Position numbers and translations under genes: made by a program. Below are positions 1 to 8,157 of a stretch of DNA of 64,000 nt, piece by piece. This stretch comes from Streptomyces sp. MP131-18 (GTDB lineage: Bacteria; Actinomycetota; Actinomycetes; Streptomycetales; Streptomycetaceae). The first letter of the stretch is position 1. Each line of letters starts with the position of its first letter. The stretch is taken from contig NZ_LZNS01000001.1 in the NCBI RefSeq assembly GCF_001984575.1, positions 1,993,275-2,057,274 of the forward strand, read 5' to 3'. The notes below the pieces were generated by a model that saw only the letters and a list, made by a program, of their open reading frames with translations, was not told where the DNA came from and did no database searches.

Positions 1-674
1 CCGTCCAGGGCCCGGCCGCCTCCGGCATCCTCGGGCGCCTGACCGACGCCGACCTGGCGGGCCTGAAGTACTACGCGGGCCTGCCCGGAACGGTCGCGGG
101 CCGCCGCGCACTGATCGCCCGCACCGGGTACACCGGCGAGGACGGCTTCGAGCTGTTCTGCGCACCGGCCGACGCCGAGCCGCTGTGGCAGGCGCTCACC
201 GAGGCCGGGCGGCCCGACGGGCTGGTGCCCTGCGGTCTTGCGTGCCGCGACACGCTGCGGCTTGAGGCCGGCATGCCGCTGTACGGGCACGAACTGACCA
301 CCGCCACCACCCCGTTCGACGCCGGACTCGGGCGGGTGGTGAAGCTCGACAAACCGGGCGGCTTCGTGGGCCGCGAGGCCCTGGCCGCCGCGGCGGAACG
401 GGCCGCCGCCGGGCCGCCGCGCGCGCTCGTCGGGCTTGTGGCCCGCGGCCGGCGCGTGCCGCGCGCCGGGTACGCGGTGGTGAACGCCGCGGGCGCCCCC
501 GTCGGCGAGGTCACCTCCGGCGCGCCGTCGCCGACCCTGGAGCGGCCGATCGCCATGGCGTACGTGGACCCGGAGTTCGCCGCGCCGGGCACCGAGGGCG
601 TGTGCGTGGACATTCGCGGCAGCCGCGAACCGCACGACGTCGTGGCGCTGCCGTTCTACCGTCGCCAGAAGTAA
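1..674 (+). CDS. gcvT: Aminomethyltransferase GcvT (T-protein), C-terminal part
   Basis: The 5' end lies outside the window; the frame runs from base 3 to the TAA at 674. T-protein transfers the methylene group of aminomethyl-lipoyl H-protein to tetrahydrofolate in the glycine cleavage system. The visible part carries the typical RTGYTGEDGFEL and GLACRDTLRLEAGMPLYGHEL stretches, then a C-terminal beta domain ending in the family-typical VALPFYRRQK. gcvH follows after 45 bp on the same strand with a good Shine-Dalgarno sequence (AGGAG), so the two are surely one operon. Any glycine riboswitch would lie upstream, outside the window. Confidence 0.96.
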   Translation, partial: VQGPAASGILGRLTDADLAGLKYYAGLPGTVAGRRALIARTGYTGEDGFELFCAPADAEPLWQALTEAGRPDGLVPCGLACRDTLRLEAGMPLYGHELTTATTPFDAGLGRVVKLDKPGGFVGREALAAAAERAAAGPPRALVGLVARGRRVPRAGYAVVNAAGAPVGEVTSGAPSPTLERPIAMAYVDPEFAAPGTEGVCVDIRGSREPHDVVALPFYRRQK

Positions 675-719
675 TCCCACAAGCTGAAGACAACCGCGAT
701 CTCCCAGGAGAGCCACCCC

Positions 720-1106
720 ATGAGCAACCCCCAGCACCTGCGCTACAGCAAGGAACACGAGTGGCTGACCGCCGCCGACAACGGCGTCGCCACGGTCGGC
801 ATCACCGAGTACGCGGCCACCGCGCTCGGCGACGTCGTGTTCGTCCAGCTGCCGGAGACCGGGTCCGCCGTCACCGCGGGCGAGCCCTGCGGCGAGCTGG
901 AGTCGACCAAGTCCGTCAGCGACCTGTACGCCCCGGTGTCCGGCGAGGTCACCGAGGTCAACCAGGACGTGGTGGACGACCCGGCCCTGGTCAACTCCGC
1001 GCCGTTCGAAGGCGGCTGGCTGTTCCGTGTGCGCCTGGACACCTCGGCGGGCGAGCCGGAGGGCCTGCTGTCCGCCGACGAGTACACCTCCTTCACCAGC
1101 GAGTGA
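720..1106 (+). CDS. gcvH: Glycine cleavage system H protein
   Basis: 128 residues, the usual length for GcvH. It is the lipoyl carrier that shuttles the aminomethyl group between P-, T- and L-proteins. The lipoylation site is Lys64 in the [12 protein letters not shown] motif, the N-terminus [10 protein letters not shown] is canonical, and the C-terminal part contains the [13 protein letters not shown] block. Start ATG with AGGAG about 9 bases upstream. It sits between gcvT and sdaA on the same strand; only 7 bp separate its stop from the sdaA start. gcvP is not in the window. Confidence 0.97.
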   Translation: MSNPQHLRYSKEHEWLTAADNGVATVGITEYAATALGDVVFVQLPETGSAVTAGEPCGELESTKSVSDLYAPVSGEVTEVNQDVVDDPALVNSAPFEGGWLFRVRLDTSAGEPEGLLSADEYTSFTSE

Positions 1107-1113
1107 GCACGCC

Positions 1114-2481
1114 GTGGCCCTCTCCGCCTTCGACCTGTTCAGCATCGGCATCGGCCCCTCCAGCTCGCACACCGTCGGCCCGATGCGCGCCGCCGGGATG
1201 TTCGTCCGCAGGCTGAAGAACGAAGGGCTGCTGGCCCACACCGCCACCGTGCACGCCGAGCTCTTCGGCTCGCTCGGCGCCACCGGGCACGGCCACGGCA
1301 CCCCGAAGGCGGTGCTCCTCGGCCTCCTCGGCCACACCCCCGACACCGTGGACACCGACCGCGCGGACGAGGAGGCGGAACGGGTCCGCCGCGAGCGTTC
1401 CCTGCCGCTGCTCGGCGTCCACCCGGTCCCGTTCGACCAGGACACCGACCTGGTGCTGCACCGCCGCCGCGCCCTGCCGTACCACGCGAACGGCATGACG
1501 CTGCGCGCGGACGACGGCGCGGGCCGCCCCCTGCTGGACAAGACGTACTACTCGGTGGGGGGCGGCTTCGTCGTCGACCATGACGCGGTCGGCGCCGACC
1601 GCATCCGGCTGGACGACACCGCGTTGCGCCACCCGTTCCGCACCGGCGACGAACTGCTGCGGATGACGCGGGAGACGGGCCTGTCGGTGTCCGGCCTCAT
1701 GCTGGAGAACGAACGGGCCTGGCGCACCGACACCGAGATCCGCGCCGGGCTGCTGCGCATCTGGGAGGTGATGGCCGCCTGCGTCGACCGCGGCCTGCGC
1801 ACCGAGGGCATCCTGCCCGGCGGCCTGAAGGTCCGCCGCCGCGCCGCGGCCTCCGCGCGCCGCCTGCGCGGCGAGGGGGACGGGGCGGCGCTCGCGATGG
1901 AGTGGGTCACGCTGTTCGCGATGGCGGTCAACGAGGAGAACGCGGCGGGCGGGCGCGTGGTGACCGCCCCGACGAACGGCGCGGCCGGCATCGTGCCCGC
2001 CGTGCTGCGTTACTACGTCGACTACGTGCCGGGGGCCGACGAGGAGGGGATCGTCCGCTTCCTGCTGGCCGCCTCGGCGATCGGGATGCTGTTCAAGGAG
2101 AACGCGTCGATCTCCGGCGCCGAGGTCGGCTGCCAGGGAGAGGTCGGCTCCGCCTGCTCGATGGCGGCCGGCGGCCTCGCCGAGGTCCTGGGCGGCAGCC
2201 CCGAGCAGGTCGAGAACGCCGCGGAGATCGGTATCGAGCACAATCTCGGCCTCACCTGCGATCCGGTGGGCGGCCTCGTGCAGATTCCGTGCATCGAACG
2301 GAACGGGATGGGCGCCGTCAAGGCGATCACCGCCGCCCGCATGGCCCTGCGCGGCGATGGCAGACACCACGTGTCGCTGGACAAGGCGATCAAGACGATG
2401 AAGGACACCGGGGCCGATATGAGCGTGAAGTACAAGGAAACGGCCCGCGGCGGCCTCGCGGTGAACATCGTCGAGTGCTGA
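1114..2481 (+). CDS. sdaA: L-serine ammonia-lyase (iron-sulfur, single chain)
   Basis: 455 residues from GTG 1114; the frame is open further upstream, but [28 protein letters not shown] is the conserved family N-terminus. It deaminates L-serine to pyruvate and ammonia using a [4Fe-4S] cluster. The N-terminal beta-domain motif SSHTVGPM and the C-terminal alpha-domain cysteines ([25 protein letters not shown]) are present, so the cluster ligands look intact. Translation is probably coupled to gcvH (7 bp gap). The pairing fits conversion of glycine to serine to pyruvate. In S. coelicolor, as I recall, a glyA copy lies between gcvH and sdaA; it is missing here. Confidence 0.96.
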   Translation: MALSAFDLFSIGIGPSSSHTVGPMRAAGMFVRRLKNEGLLAHTATVHAELFGSLGATGHGHGTPKAVLLGLLGHTPDTVDTDRADEEAERVRRERSLPLLGVHPVPFDQDTDLVLHRRRALPYHANGMTLRADDGAGRPLLDKTYYSVGGGFVVDHDAVGADRIRLDDTALRHPFRTGDELLRMTRETGLSVSGLMLENERAWRTDTEIRAGLLRIWEVMAACVDRGLRTEGILPGGLKVRRRAAASARRLRGEGDGAALAMEWVTLFAMAVNEENAAGGRVVTAPTNGAAGIVPAVLRYYVDYVPGADEEGIVRFLLAASAIGMLFKENASISGAEVGCQGEVGSACSMAAGGLAEVLGGSPEQVENAAEIGIEHNLGLTCDPVGGLVQIPCIERNGMGAVKAITAARMALRGDGRHHVSLDKAIKTMKDTGADMSVKYKETARGGLAVNIVEC

Positions 2482-2548
2482 CCGCACTACCCCTGACGTG
2501 CAAGAACAGCTCTTTCACGTCTATCCGGCCCTTCCTGGCTTGCACGGT

Positions 2549-2603
2549 GGAAAGTCCCTGGAAACTCCCTCGGACAGGACAGAAAGTCCCTGAAAAGTCC
2601 CTG
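2549..2603. repeat. GAAAGTCCCTG short repeat cluster
   Basis: The 11-mer GAAAGTCCCTG or a one-base variant occurs three times in 55 bp (2550-2560, 2582-2592, 2593-2603), and a further exact copy lies at 7087-7097. The cluster is in the gap between sdaA and the recognisable part of the IS5-type transposase remnant. I see no gene in 2482-2644; the rest looks like the eroded end of the insertion sequence. The function of the repeat is unknown. Confidence 0.5.
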
Positions 2604-2644
2604 GAGCATCCCAGAGGGACGGGGCACTGACCAGCCCGTTTGCA

Positions 2645-3266
2645 GGGGGCCTACGGGGGCCTGGCCTCCCGAAGGCAGGTGCTCGGCGGAGCGATAGGCC
2701 TTGTCGGCCCAGAGCTTGTCCGGCCGTCGGCGGCGTGGTCCGCGCCGGGGACGGACCGCGGGTACCCCTCCGACCAACGGCCGCAAGGTGTGGGGGTCGT
2801 GGACGTTGGCACCCGAGACGCCGACGGTCAGCGGGGTCCCCTGGGCGTCGGACAGAACGTGCAGCTTGCTGCCCTTCTTGCCCCGGTCAACTGGATTCGG
2901 CCCGGTCAGCGGTCCCCTTTCGTCGCGCGCACGCTCGCCGCGTCCACGATCGCCGAGGTCCAGTCGAGCTCGCCCCGTGGGCCGAGCTCCGTCCAGGACC
3001 GCCCGGTGCAACCGGCGCCGGACTCCCGCTTCGGTCCATGCGGCGAACCGGCGATGGGCGGTGGCCGGCGAAACCCCGAAGTCCCCTGTGTAGTAGCTGC
3101 CAGGCACACCCGCTGATCAGTACCTACACCACCGCGGCGAACACCGCCCGCTCGTCCACCGGAGCCGCACCTCCGCCCTGCGGAAGGGACTTGAAGACCG
3201 GCAACAACGGGGCAGTCAGCTCCCACAGGCCGTCCGGCACCAGCCGACGTGAAAGATCAGAAACCA
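2645..3266 (-). pseudogene. IS5-family DDE transposase remnant
   Basis: Read on the minus strand from GTG 3266 (MVSDLSRRLVPDGLWELTAPLLPVFKSLPQGG) through fragments in different frames: FGVSPATAHRRFAAWTEAG, LDWTSAIVDAASVRATKG, then PLTGPNPVDRGKKGSKLHVLSDAQGTPL and DKLWADKAYRSAEHL. These are the ordered blocks of Streptomyces IS5-type transposases. A TAG stop replaces the expected Tyr in AAVVYVL (near 3123), frame changes occur near 3085-3095 and near 2920, and homology stops after AYRSAEHL, so the C-terminal third with the last catalytic residue is gone. It cannot encode an active transposase. Confidence 0.88.
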
Positions 3267-3291
3267 CGAGGCAACATCGTCCCTCACCGCC

Positions 3292-3313
3292 AGGTCGCCA
3301 CGTGAGGCGACCT
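3292..3313. terminator. Hairpin downstream of the VOC gene
   Basis: A perfect 8-bp inverted repeat (AGGTCGCC / GGCGACCT) with a 6-nt loop lies 21 bp past the stop of the minus-strand VOC gene. The position suits an intrinsic terminator for that gene; there is no long U-tract, as is common in Streptomyces. Confidence 0.55.
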
Positions 3314-3333
3314 CTCAGCGCCGATCTGCGCCA

Positions 3334-3726
3334 CTATTCGTGGAAATGCTCGAACATGACGTCGTAGCCGTCCGGATCGAGTCCGAAGAAGACACTCGCC
3401 CAGCCGACGTTCATCGGCTCCGCCGTAATCGGGAGACCTTCGTTCTGCCAGAGCAGGTACGACTGGTGGATGTCCTTCGACGGGATCGTGAGGACGAACC
3501 CAAGTCCGAGCGGCCCCTGTTTCGTCGCCTGTTCCCGTTCGGCGGTGTGGTACGGATGCGCACAGAGGTCGGACAGAATCAGCCACGTATGTCCGAACGT
3601 CAGGTAGCACAAGTCCGACTGCTCGTCGTTCGGAATCTCCTTGAACCCGCACCTCAAATACAGCACCCGCGATCGTTCGAGATCTCGTACGCGTAGCCCG
3701 ACCTTCAGCTGCTTCGATCCCATCAT
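3334..3726 (-). CDS. VOC (glyoxalase/bleomycin-resistance fold) family protein
   Basis: About 130 residues, a single two-module vicinal-oxygen-chelate domain: beta strand KVGLRVRDLERSRVLYLRCGF, the FVLTIPSKDIHQSYLLWQNEG module crossover, and the C-terminal FFGLDPDGYDVMFEHFHE, which supplies the usual metal-ligand Glu. Candidate starts are GTG 3729, ATG 3726 and ATG 3723; GGAGG lies 4 to 7 bases upstream of the two ATGs. Its base composition is less GC-rich than its neighbours and it sits alone among IS remnants, suggesting recent acquisition. A perfect 11-bp palindrome lies just upstream. Substrate unknown; VOC proteins include lyases, dioxygenases and antibiotic-sequestering proteins. Confidence 0.85.
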   Translation of the reverse strand: MMGSKQLKVGLRVRDLERSRVLYLRCGFKEIPNDEQSDLCYLTFGHTWLILSDLCAHPYHTAEREQATKQGPLGLGFVLTIPSKDIHQSYLLWQNEGLPITAEPMNVGWASVFFGLDPDGYDVMFEHFHE

Positions 3727-3748
3727 CACACCTCCACTCTACGGGAGG

Positions 3749-3773
3749 CATGTGGCACTCGGAGTGCCACATG
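3749..3773. promoter_or_regulatory. Perfect palindrome upstream of the VOC gene (probable operator)
   Basis: CATGTGGCACT-cgg-AGTGCCACATG: 11-bp perfect arms around a 3-bp spacer, 20 bp before the VOC start codon. Such a symmetric site at the start of a gene is typical of a dimeric repressor operator (ArsR, TetR, PadR or similar). No matching regulator gene is adjacent. Confidence 0.6.
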
Positions 3774-3857
3774 GGACACGTAAGACGGGTCTGTCCAATG
3801 AATGACTCTGTCACGTAATCGGTGGTGAGGAAGCGTGTTCCTGATCGTTGACTGCGC

Positions 3858-4112
3858 ATGCGGGAGGTCAACTCCCTTGTGAGGCCAGCACTTTCTGGGC
3901 TGTCGTCGCTTTTGGTCGTCGAGGCTGTGACGGACGAGGGCGGGGTGGTCCGTGTGTCGGCACGGACCCGGGAGGAGCCGGTTCCGTGTCCGGTGTGCGG
4001 GATGCCGACCGCGAGGGTGCACGGTTTCCATGGGCGCACGGCGGCGGACGTACCGGTGGACGGTCGGCGGGCAGAGGTGTCGGTGCGGGTGCGGCGCCTG
4101 GTCTGCCCCTGA
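3858..4112 (+). pseudogene. ISL3-family transposase N-terminal fragment
   Basis: 84 codons: MREVNSLVRPALSGLSSLLVVEAV... EEPVPCPVCGMPTARVHGFHGRTAADVPVDGRRAEVSVRVRRLVCP then stop. The CPVCG motif, the H-x-RxxxDVPV pattern and the RVRRLVC tail are the N-terminal zinc-ribbon region of ISL3 transposases, normally over 400 residues. The fragment ends exactly where homology to a DUF397 C-terminus begins in another frame (about 4106), so this is a rearrangement junction rather than a short native gene. Confidence 0.82.
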
Positions 4113-4194
4113 CGGGCCGTGTTTCGCCTTCTCCGCTGAGGCATGGTCGGAGTTCACGGATGCGGTGCTCGCCGACACAATCCGCCTGCACTGA
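4106..4194 (+). pseudogene. DUF397 protein, C-terminal remnant
   Basis: In the frame ending at the TGA at 4192-4194 the translation PDGPCFAFSAEAWSEFTDAVL matches the DUF397 end signature (DPDGP-F--W--F). Everything upstream in this frame is shadow of the ISL3 fragment. DUF397 genes in Streptomyces are usually paired with an XRE regulator; a broken one lies 270 bp downstream, so both are probably debris of one former pair. A strong terminator-like hairpin follows. Confidence 0.68.
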
Positions 4195-4215
4195 GTACCG
4201 AGATACCTTCCGATG

Positions 4216-4247
4216 CCGGCCCGGCCCTCCGCGAGGCTCCGGGCCGG
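4216..4247. terminator. Hairpin after the DUF397 remnant
   Basis: CCGGCCCGG / CCGGGCCGG 9-bp perfect outer stem, with an inner CCTC/GAGG stem in the 14-nt loop, 21 bp past the DUF397 stop. Likely the original terminator of the DUF397 gene. The remaining stretch to 4460 shows no gene. Confidence 0.6.
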
Positions 4248-4460
4248 TTCGCGTGTCTCCTGCTCTCCCTGCCATCCGTCGCCGCCGAGTCGCCTTCCCG
4301 CTGCGCAGCCGTAAGCGGGTCGGCTCGCAGCTGGCGTTGCTCTCGTCGCGGGATGGGTAGGTGCCCATCAATTCGAGGAACGTCCTGCGGAAACCCGTCG
4401 GCGATGGGGACACTCCGATCCCGACAACGTTGTCCGCATCGCAATGTCCGCGAGGATGCC

Positions 4461-4951
4461 ATGCCCCAACGAGAACGGCCCCCGGACGACACCAAGTCGA
4501 TGCCCGCCTGGTTGGGCATTGAGCTACGGAACTGGCGGAAGACACGAAGCCTGAGCACCGACGCACTGGGGAAAAAGTCCAGCTCAGCAAGACGTCCGTC
4601 GAGCGAATCGAGAAGGCGGAGCGTTCGTGCACCGCAGAGCCGACGGCCCGATTCGACGACGCGTTGCAGGCCGGCGGTGCTCTCCGTCGCCTCTGGCAGC
4701 GGGTGGAGAACGATGCGGACAGCCCAGTAGGGGTAGCGGCGAACGACCGCATCGATTCACAGCCTGAGGGCAGGATGGCTACAGCGAATTCTTCCCTGGA
4801 GCTGTCCGCCGTGGAGCGCCGCGCCTTCCTCACCGCCGGCGGCATCGCCCCCTTCGCCGCTGGCCCCATCTCCGATCCGGCCCCGCAGTCCGGGACAAGC
4901 GGATTACCGAAGAGTGTGCGGCCGGAAGACATCGCCCAAATTTACGGCGGT
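4461..4951 (+). pseudogene. XRE-family regulator, frameshifted and truncated
   Basis: Starts at ATG 4461 with MPQRERPPDDTKSMPAWLGIELRNWRKTRSLSTDALG, a normal HTH N-terminus. A one-base loss between about 4566 and 4578 then shifts the reading: the second frame continues with VQLSKTSVERIEKAER, the recognition-helix region, then RRLWQRVEND and ERRAFLTAGGIAPFAAG, and SVRPEDIAQI. The gene stops abruptly at 4951, where the stop codon of the oppositely oriented reductase begins, so the C-terminal TPR-type half is deleted. Full-length relatives are roughly 400 residues. Not functional as read, unless the shift is a sequencing error. Confidence 0.8.
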
Positions 4952-5986
4952 TCAGGAATCGTCCGGTGCGACCCGGACCACGACCTTGCCCCGGCTGTCG
5001 CCGCGGAAGATCCGCTCCAGCGCCGCGGGCGCGTGCTCGAGCCCGTCCACGACGACCCGCGCGTGCCTCAGGCGGCCGTCGGCGAGCCGTTCCGCCAGTT
5101 CCGCGGTGATCTCGTCGAAGCGGTCGGCGTGGTCGGTGACCAGGAATCCGCGCGCGATGGCGCGCTGCTCGACCAGTTCCACCAGGTTGCGCAGGCCGTG
5201 CCGCTGGCTGGGATCCGCGCTGTAGTCGGCGATCATCCCGCACAGCGCCAGGCGTGCACCGGTGTTGATCCGGGTCAGCACGTGGTCGAGGATCTCGCCG
5301 CCCGCGTTCTCCACGTCCGCGTCGATCCCGTCCGGCGTGGCCTCGTCGACCCGCTCGCGCCAGTCCGGGGCACGACGGTCCACGCAGGCGTCGAACCCCA
5401 GCTCCTCGACGACGTAGCGGCACTTCTCCGCACCTCCCGCCACACCGACCACACGCGCGCCGCGCTCCTTCGCGAGCTGGCCGGCGATCGAGCCCACCGC
5501 GCCACCGGCCGCGGAGACCACCAGCGTCTCGCCTGGCCCCGGGGCGGCGATCTCCACGGCGAGCCACGCGGTGACGCCGGTCATCCCGAGCACGCCGAGC
5601 AGGTCCTCCGGCGGGGCGGGCAGCGGGTCGGGCAGCACGGTGAACGGCGATTCCAGCACGGCGTCGTCGGCGATCCGGTAGTCCTGCCAACCGGTCCAGC
5701 CCATCACGTGCGCGCCGATCGGCAGGTCGTCGCGGCGCGAGTCCACGACCCTTCCGATGCCCGCGCCGCGCATCACCTCGCCGATCTCCACGGGCGGCAG
5801 ATCGCTGCGGATGTCGCTCATGAAGACCCGGCTCGACGGGTCCACCGACAGCACCAGGGTCCGCACGAGCGCCTGCCCGTTCGCGAGCGGCGCGACCTCC
5901 TCCTCCACAAAGTCCAGTGGGGCCTCCTCCGCCAGGCCCGCGGGCCGCTCGCGCAGCCGGAACGCCCGGTTGGACAGCACGGTCAT
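4952..5986 (-). CDS. NADP-dependent oxidoreductase, CurA/LTB4DH-type MDR
   Basis: 344 residues, normal for zinc-independent medium-chain reductases of the leukotriene-B4 dehydrogenase/CurA/YncB group, which reduce alpha,beta-unsaturated carbonyls or quinones with NADPH. The N-terminal GroES-like part has the family LSVDPSSRVFMSD and MRGAGIGRVVDSR motifs; the Rossmann motif AAGGAVGSIAGQLAK and the ENAGGEILDHVL stretch are conserved. No zinc-binding cysteines, as expected. An AraC-type regulator lies upstream on the same strand (93 bp gap) and may control it. The 3' end abuts a truncated regulator, marking a rearrangement breakpoint. Confidence 0.9.
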   Translation of the reverse strand: MTVLSNRAFRLRERPAGLAEEAPLDFVEEEVAPLANGQALVRTLVLSVDPSSRVFMSDIRSDLPPVEIGEVMRGAGIGRVVDSRRDDLPIGAHVMGWTGWQDYRIADDAVLESPFTVLPDPLPAPPEDLLGVLGMTGVTAWLAVEIAAPGPGETLVVSAAGGAVGSIAGQLAKERGARVVGVAGGAEKCRYVVEELGFDACVDRRAPDWRERVDEATPDGIDADVENAGGEILDHVLTRINTGARLALCGMIADYSADPSQRHGLRNLVELVEQRAIARGFLVTDHADRFDEITAELAERLADGRLRHARVVVDGLEHAPAALERIFRGDSRGKVVVRVAPDDS

Positions 5987-6078
5987 CAGTGTTCTCCCTC
6001 GTCACCACCCCGCCGATCGGGGCTCCGGGGCCGAGTCTCGGCGTACCGAGGGCGGTGGCGCCGGGTACGGGCGCGTCG

Positions 6079-7014
6079 TCAGGGGGTACCGATCGGACGT
6101 CCGGGAGCCGCGTCGCGGTGGCGGAGGCGGTACTCGTGCGGGGACACCCCGTGCGCCGCGCGGAACCGCCGGTGAAGGTGGCTGGTGTCGAAGAAGCCCC
6201 AGCGCCGGGCCAGCACTTCCACGGTGGCGTCGCCGGTCAGGAGGTCCTCGCGCACGCGGGCGAGCCGCTTGGCGCGCAGCACGCCGGTGAAGGTTCCGCC
6301 GCGCTCGGCGAACAACCGGCCGAGGGTGCGCACGGAGATGCCGTGCGCTGCCGCCACCTGGTCCGCCGACAGGTCACGGCGGCCGAGCCGGGTGTCGAGG
6401 TAGTGCTCCACGGCGGCCCACCGGGCGGGCTGCAAGCTCTGCGGGTCCAGCGGCGTCGCCGGCCTCAGCGCGCCCCACACCAGTTCCAGCATCGCGTTGC
6501 GGGCCGCCACGGCGACCGGACCGGACGACGGGACCGGCGTCGCGTCGAGTGCGTCCAGGTAGCCGGTCAACAGGTGCACGGCGGGCACGCGGCCGGCCAC
6601 CGGGTCACCGGCCGTCAGCGGGCAGCCCACCTCGTGCAGGACCCGGCGCGGCACGACGAGGCTGCGCGTGGTGACGGGATCGACAGCGGTGAACCGGGTC
6701 GGGCGGTCGCTCTCCCAGACGACGGCGTCGCCAGCCCCGAGCGACCATTCCGCACCGTCCTGACGGAACACCTCGTGGCCGGAGCGCACGATGCGGACTA
6801 CGAGGAAGTCGCCGTCGGTCGCGGCGATCTGCCGCGCGCCCCGCGCGCCACCGAAGGGGCCGGACGTCCGGTCGACCACCACGACGTCGTTGAGCCTGCG
6901 CCGCCGGACCTCCGCGCGGAACGTGCTCGCGTCCGGCCGGGGCGGGACCCGCAGCGCCCAGGGCAACCACGGGTCCGACAGGACCGCCGCCCACTCGTCA
7001 GCGTCGTCGTGCAC
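6079..7014 (-). CDS. AraC-family transcriptional regulator
   Basis: 311 residues from GTG 7014 (VHDDADEWAAVLSDPWLPW); the frame is open further upstream but this start matches family N-termini. The N-terminal half is an AraC_binding_2-type sensor (VVVDRTSGPFGGARGARQIAATDGDFLVVRIVRSG); the C-terminal ~100 residues are the double HTH, with ISVRTLGRLFAERGGTFTGVLRAKRLARVREDL and WGFFDTSHLHRRFRAAHGVSPHEYR. Such regulators usually activate neighbouring catabolic genes; the downstream CurA-like reductase is the obvious candidate target. Ligand unknown. Confidence 0.9.
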   Translation of the reverse strand: MHDDADEWAAVLSDPWLPWALRVPPRPDASTFRAEVRRRRLNDVVVVDRTSGPFGGARGARQIAATDGDFLVVRIVRSGHEVFRQDGAEWSLGAGDAVVWESDRPTRFTAVDPVTTRSLVVPRRVLHEVGCPLTAGDPVAGRVPAVHLLTGYLDALDATPVPSSGPVAVAARNAMLELVWGALRPATPLDPQSLQPARWAAVEHYLDTRLGRRDLSADQVAAAHGISVRTLGRLFAERGGTFTGVLRAKRLARVREDLLTGDATVEVLARRWGFFDTSHLHRRFRAAHGVSPHEYRLRHRDAAPGRPIGTP

Positions 7015-7086
7015 GGTTCCAGCGTAGGCGGTGATCGGCGCGATCACGGGCCGTGATGGACACATGGCCGACGTCCCCGGGCGGGT

Positions 7087-7097
7087 GAAAGTCCCTG
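7087..7097. repeat. Distant copy of GAAAGTCCCTG
   Basis: Exact copy of the 11-mer clustered at 2549-2603, here in the gap between the AraC regulator start and the GNAT gene. The next bases (AGCAGGACA) also resemble the GGACAGGACA found beside the first cluster. Confidence 0.45.
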
Positions 7098-7178
7098 AGC
7101 AGGACACGCTCCTTTCGCAGCCACTAGGTTCGTCTGACCGAAGAGTGAGTGACGGGCGTCAGGCAGGCAGGCAACTCG

Positions 7179-7637
7179 ATGTTGATCAGAGCGGCGCGGG
7201 CCGAGGAGGCCGGGGCATTGAGCGAGCTGGCCCTTCGTTCGAAGGCGTACTGGGGCTACAGCGATGCCTTTATCGCCGCTTGCCGCGAGGAGTTGCGCCT
7301 CCACCCCGGCGACATCGAACGCCGGCGGACCACCGTGGCGGAACGGGAGGGCCGCGCGATCGGGTTCGCGACCCTCGACGGTGAGCCGCCGGAGGGTGAG
7401 TTGGGGATGCTGTTCGTGGACCCGCTCGCCATCGGGCAAGGTGTCGGCCGTCTCCTGTTCAACCACACCCTCGATGCGGCGCGCGGCCTCGGCTTCACCC
7501 GCCTGACGCTCAGCGCCGACCCCAACGCGGAGCCGTTCTACCGCTTGATGGGGGCGGTACGTGTCGGCTCGGAGCCTTCCGGGTCGATTCCGGGGAGAGA
7601 GCTTCCCCTGATGGCGGTGGACCTGACGGCTCGATGA
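7179..7637 (+). CDS. GNAT-family N-acetyltransferase
   Basis: 152 residues from ATG 7179 (MLIRAARAEEAGALSELALRSKAYWGY). Single GNAT domain: the LGMLFVDPLAIGQGVGRLLFNHTLD block is beta4 plus the acetyl-CoA pyrophosphate-binding loop (Q-x-x-G-x-G/A), and ADPNAEPFYRLMGAVRVG is the C-terminal motif. N-terminal KAYWGYSDAFI is typical of a small actinobacterial/proteobacterial GNAT subgroup. Transcribed alone; acceptor substrate unknown. Confidence 0.9.
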   Translation: MLIRAARAEEAGALSELALRSKAYWGYSDAFIAACREELRLHPGDIERRRTTVAEREGRAIGFATLDGEPPEGELGMLFVDPLAIGQGVGRLLFNHTLDAARGLGFTRLTLSADPNAEPFYRLMGAVRVGSEPSGSIPGRELPLMAVDLTAR

Positions 7638-7696
7638 ACGCCGAACCGGGTTGCCGGGTCCGGTGAGCCGGATGCGGCTGGGGCGCCGCGGGGCGA

Positions 7697-8127
7697 TCAG
7701 CTGGGTCTCGCGTCGGCGGCAGCGGCGTCTCGGGCAACTGCCCAGACGGCGAGGAGGCGCAGGTCCTCTTCGGCGGGAGATTCGGGCTCGGCGGTGTAGA
7801 TGGTGAGGGTGAGGCCGGGGTCTGCGGCCATGTCGAGTCCTTCGTAGGCGACGGCGAGGTCGCCGACGGCATGGTGGTGGAACGTCTTGGTGCCGCTGCC
7901 GTGATGGCGGACGTTGTGGGCGCCCCAGCGGGTGCGGAACGCGTCGCTGCGGGTGGACAGTTCGTTGCGGCCGGCCTCGGTGTGCAGGATGCCGGCACAG
8001 GTGCCGGCAAAGAGGTCCCAGTCGGGGTGGAAGCGGCGGGCGTCGGGGCTGAGGAAGGTGAAGCGGGCGAGGTTCCCCGGTTGTGGGGGTCGGCCAGGAA
8101 CTCGCGGACTTCCTGGCGATTGTCCAC
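7697..8127 (-). pseudogene. MmyB-type XRE regulator, internally deleted
   Basis: Starts at GTG 8127 with VDNRQEVREFL, the usual N-terminus of these regulators (before the HTH). It then continues directly as ADPHNRG and, after a one-base shift, LARFTFLSPDARRFHPDW ... GAHNVRHHGSGTKTFHHHAVGDLAVAYEGLDMAADPGLTLTIYTAEP, the C-terminal end of the ligand-binding domain (MLTR_LBD). The HTH and most of the sensor domain, roughly 150 residues, are missing. The two joined segments both carry an EFL-type sequence, so a short-homology deletion is plausible. It is divergent from the zinc alcohol dehydrogenase, the normal layout for this family. Confidence 0.75.
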
Positions 8128-8157
8128 GTCATCGACGGTACGCCCGCCCGGCTGCGT

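Noticed and set aside
675..719. Glycine riboswitch near gcvH
   Set aside because: The 45-bp gap is too short for the aptamer; if present it would be upstream of gcvT outside the window.
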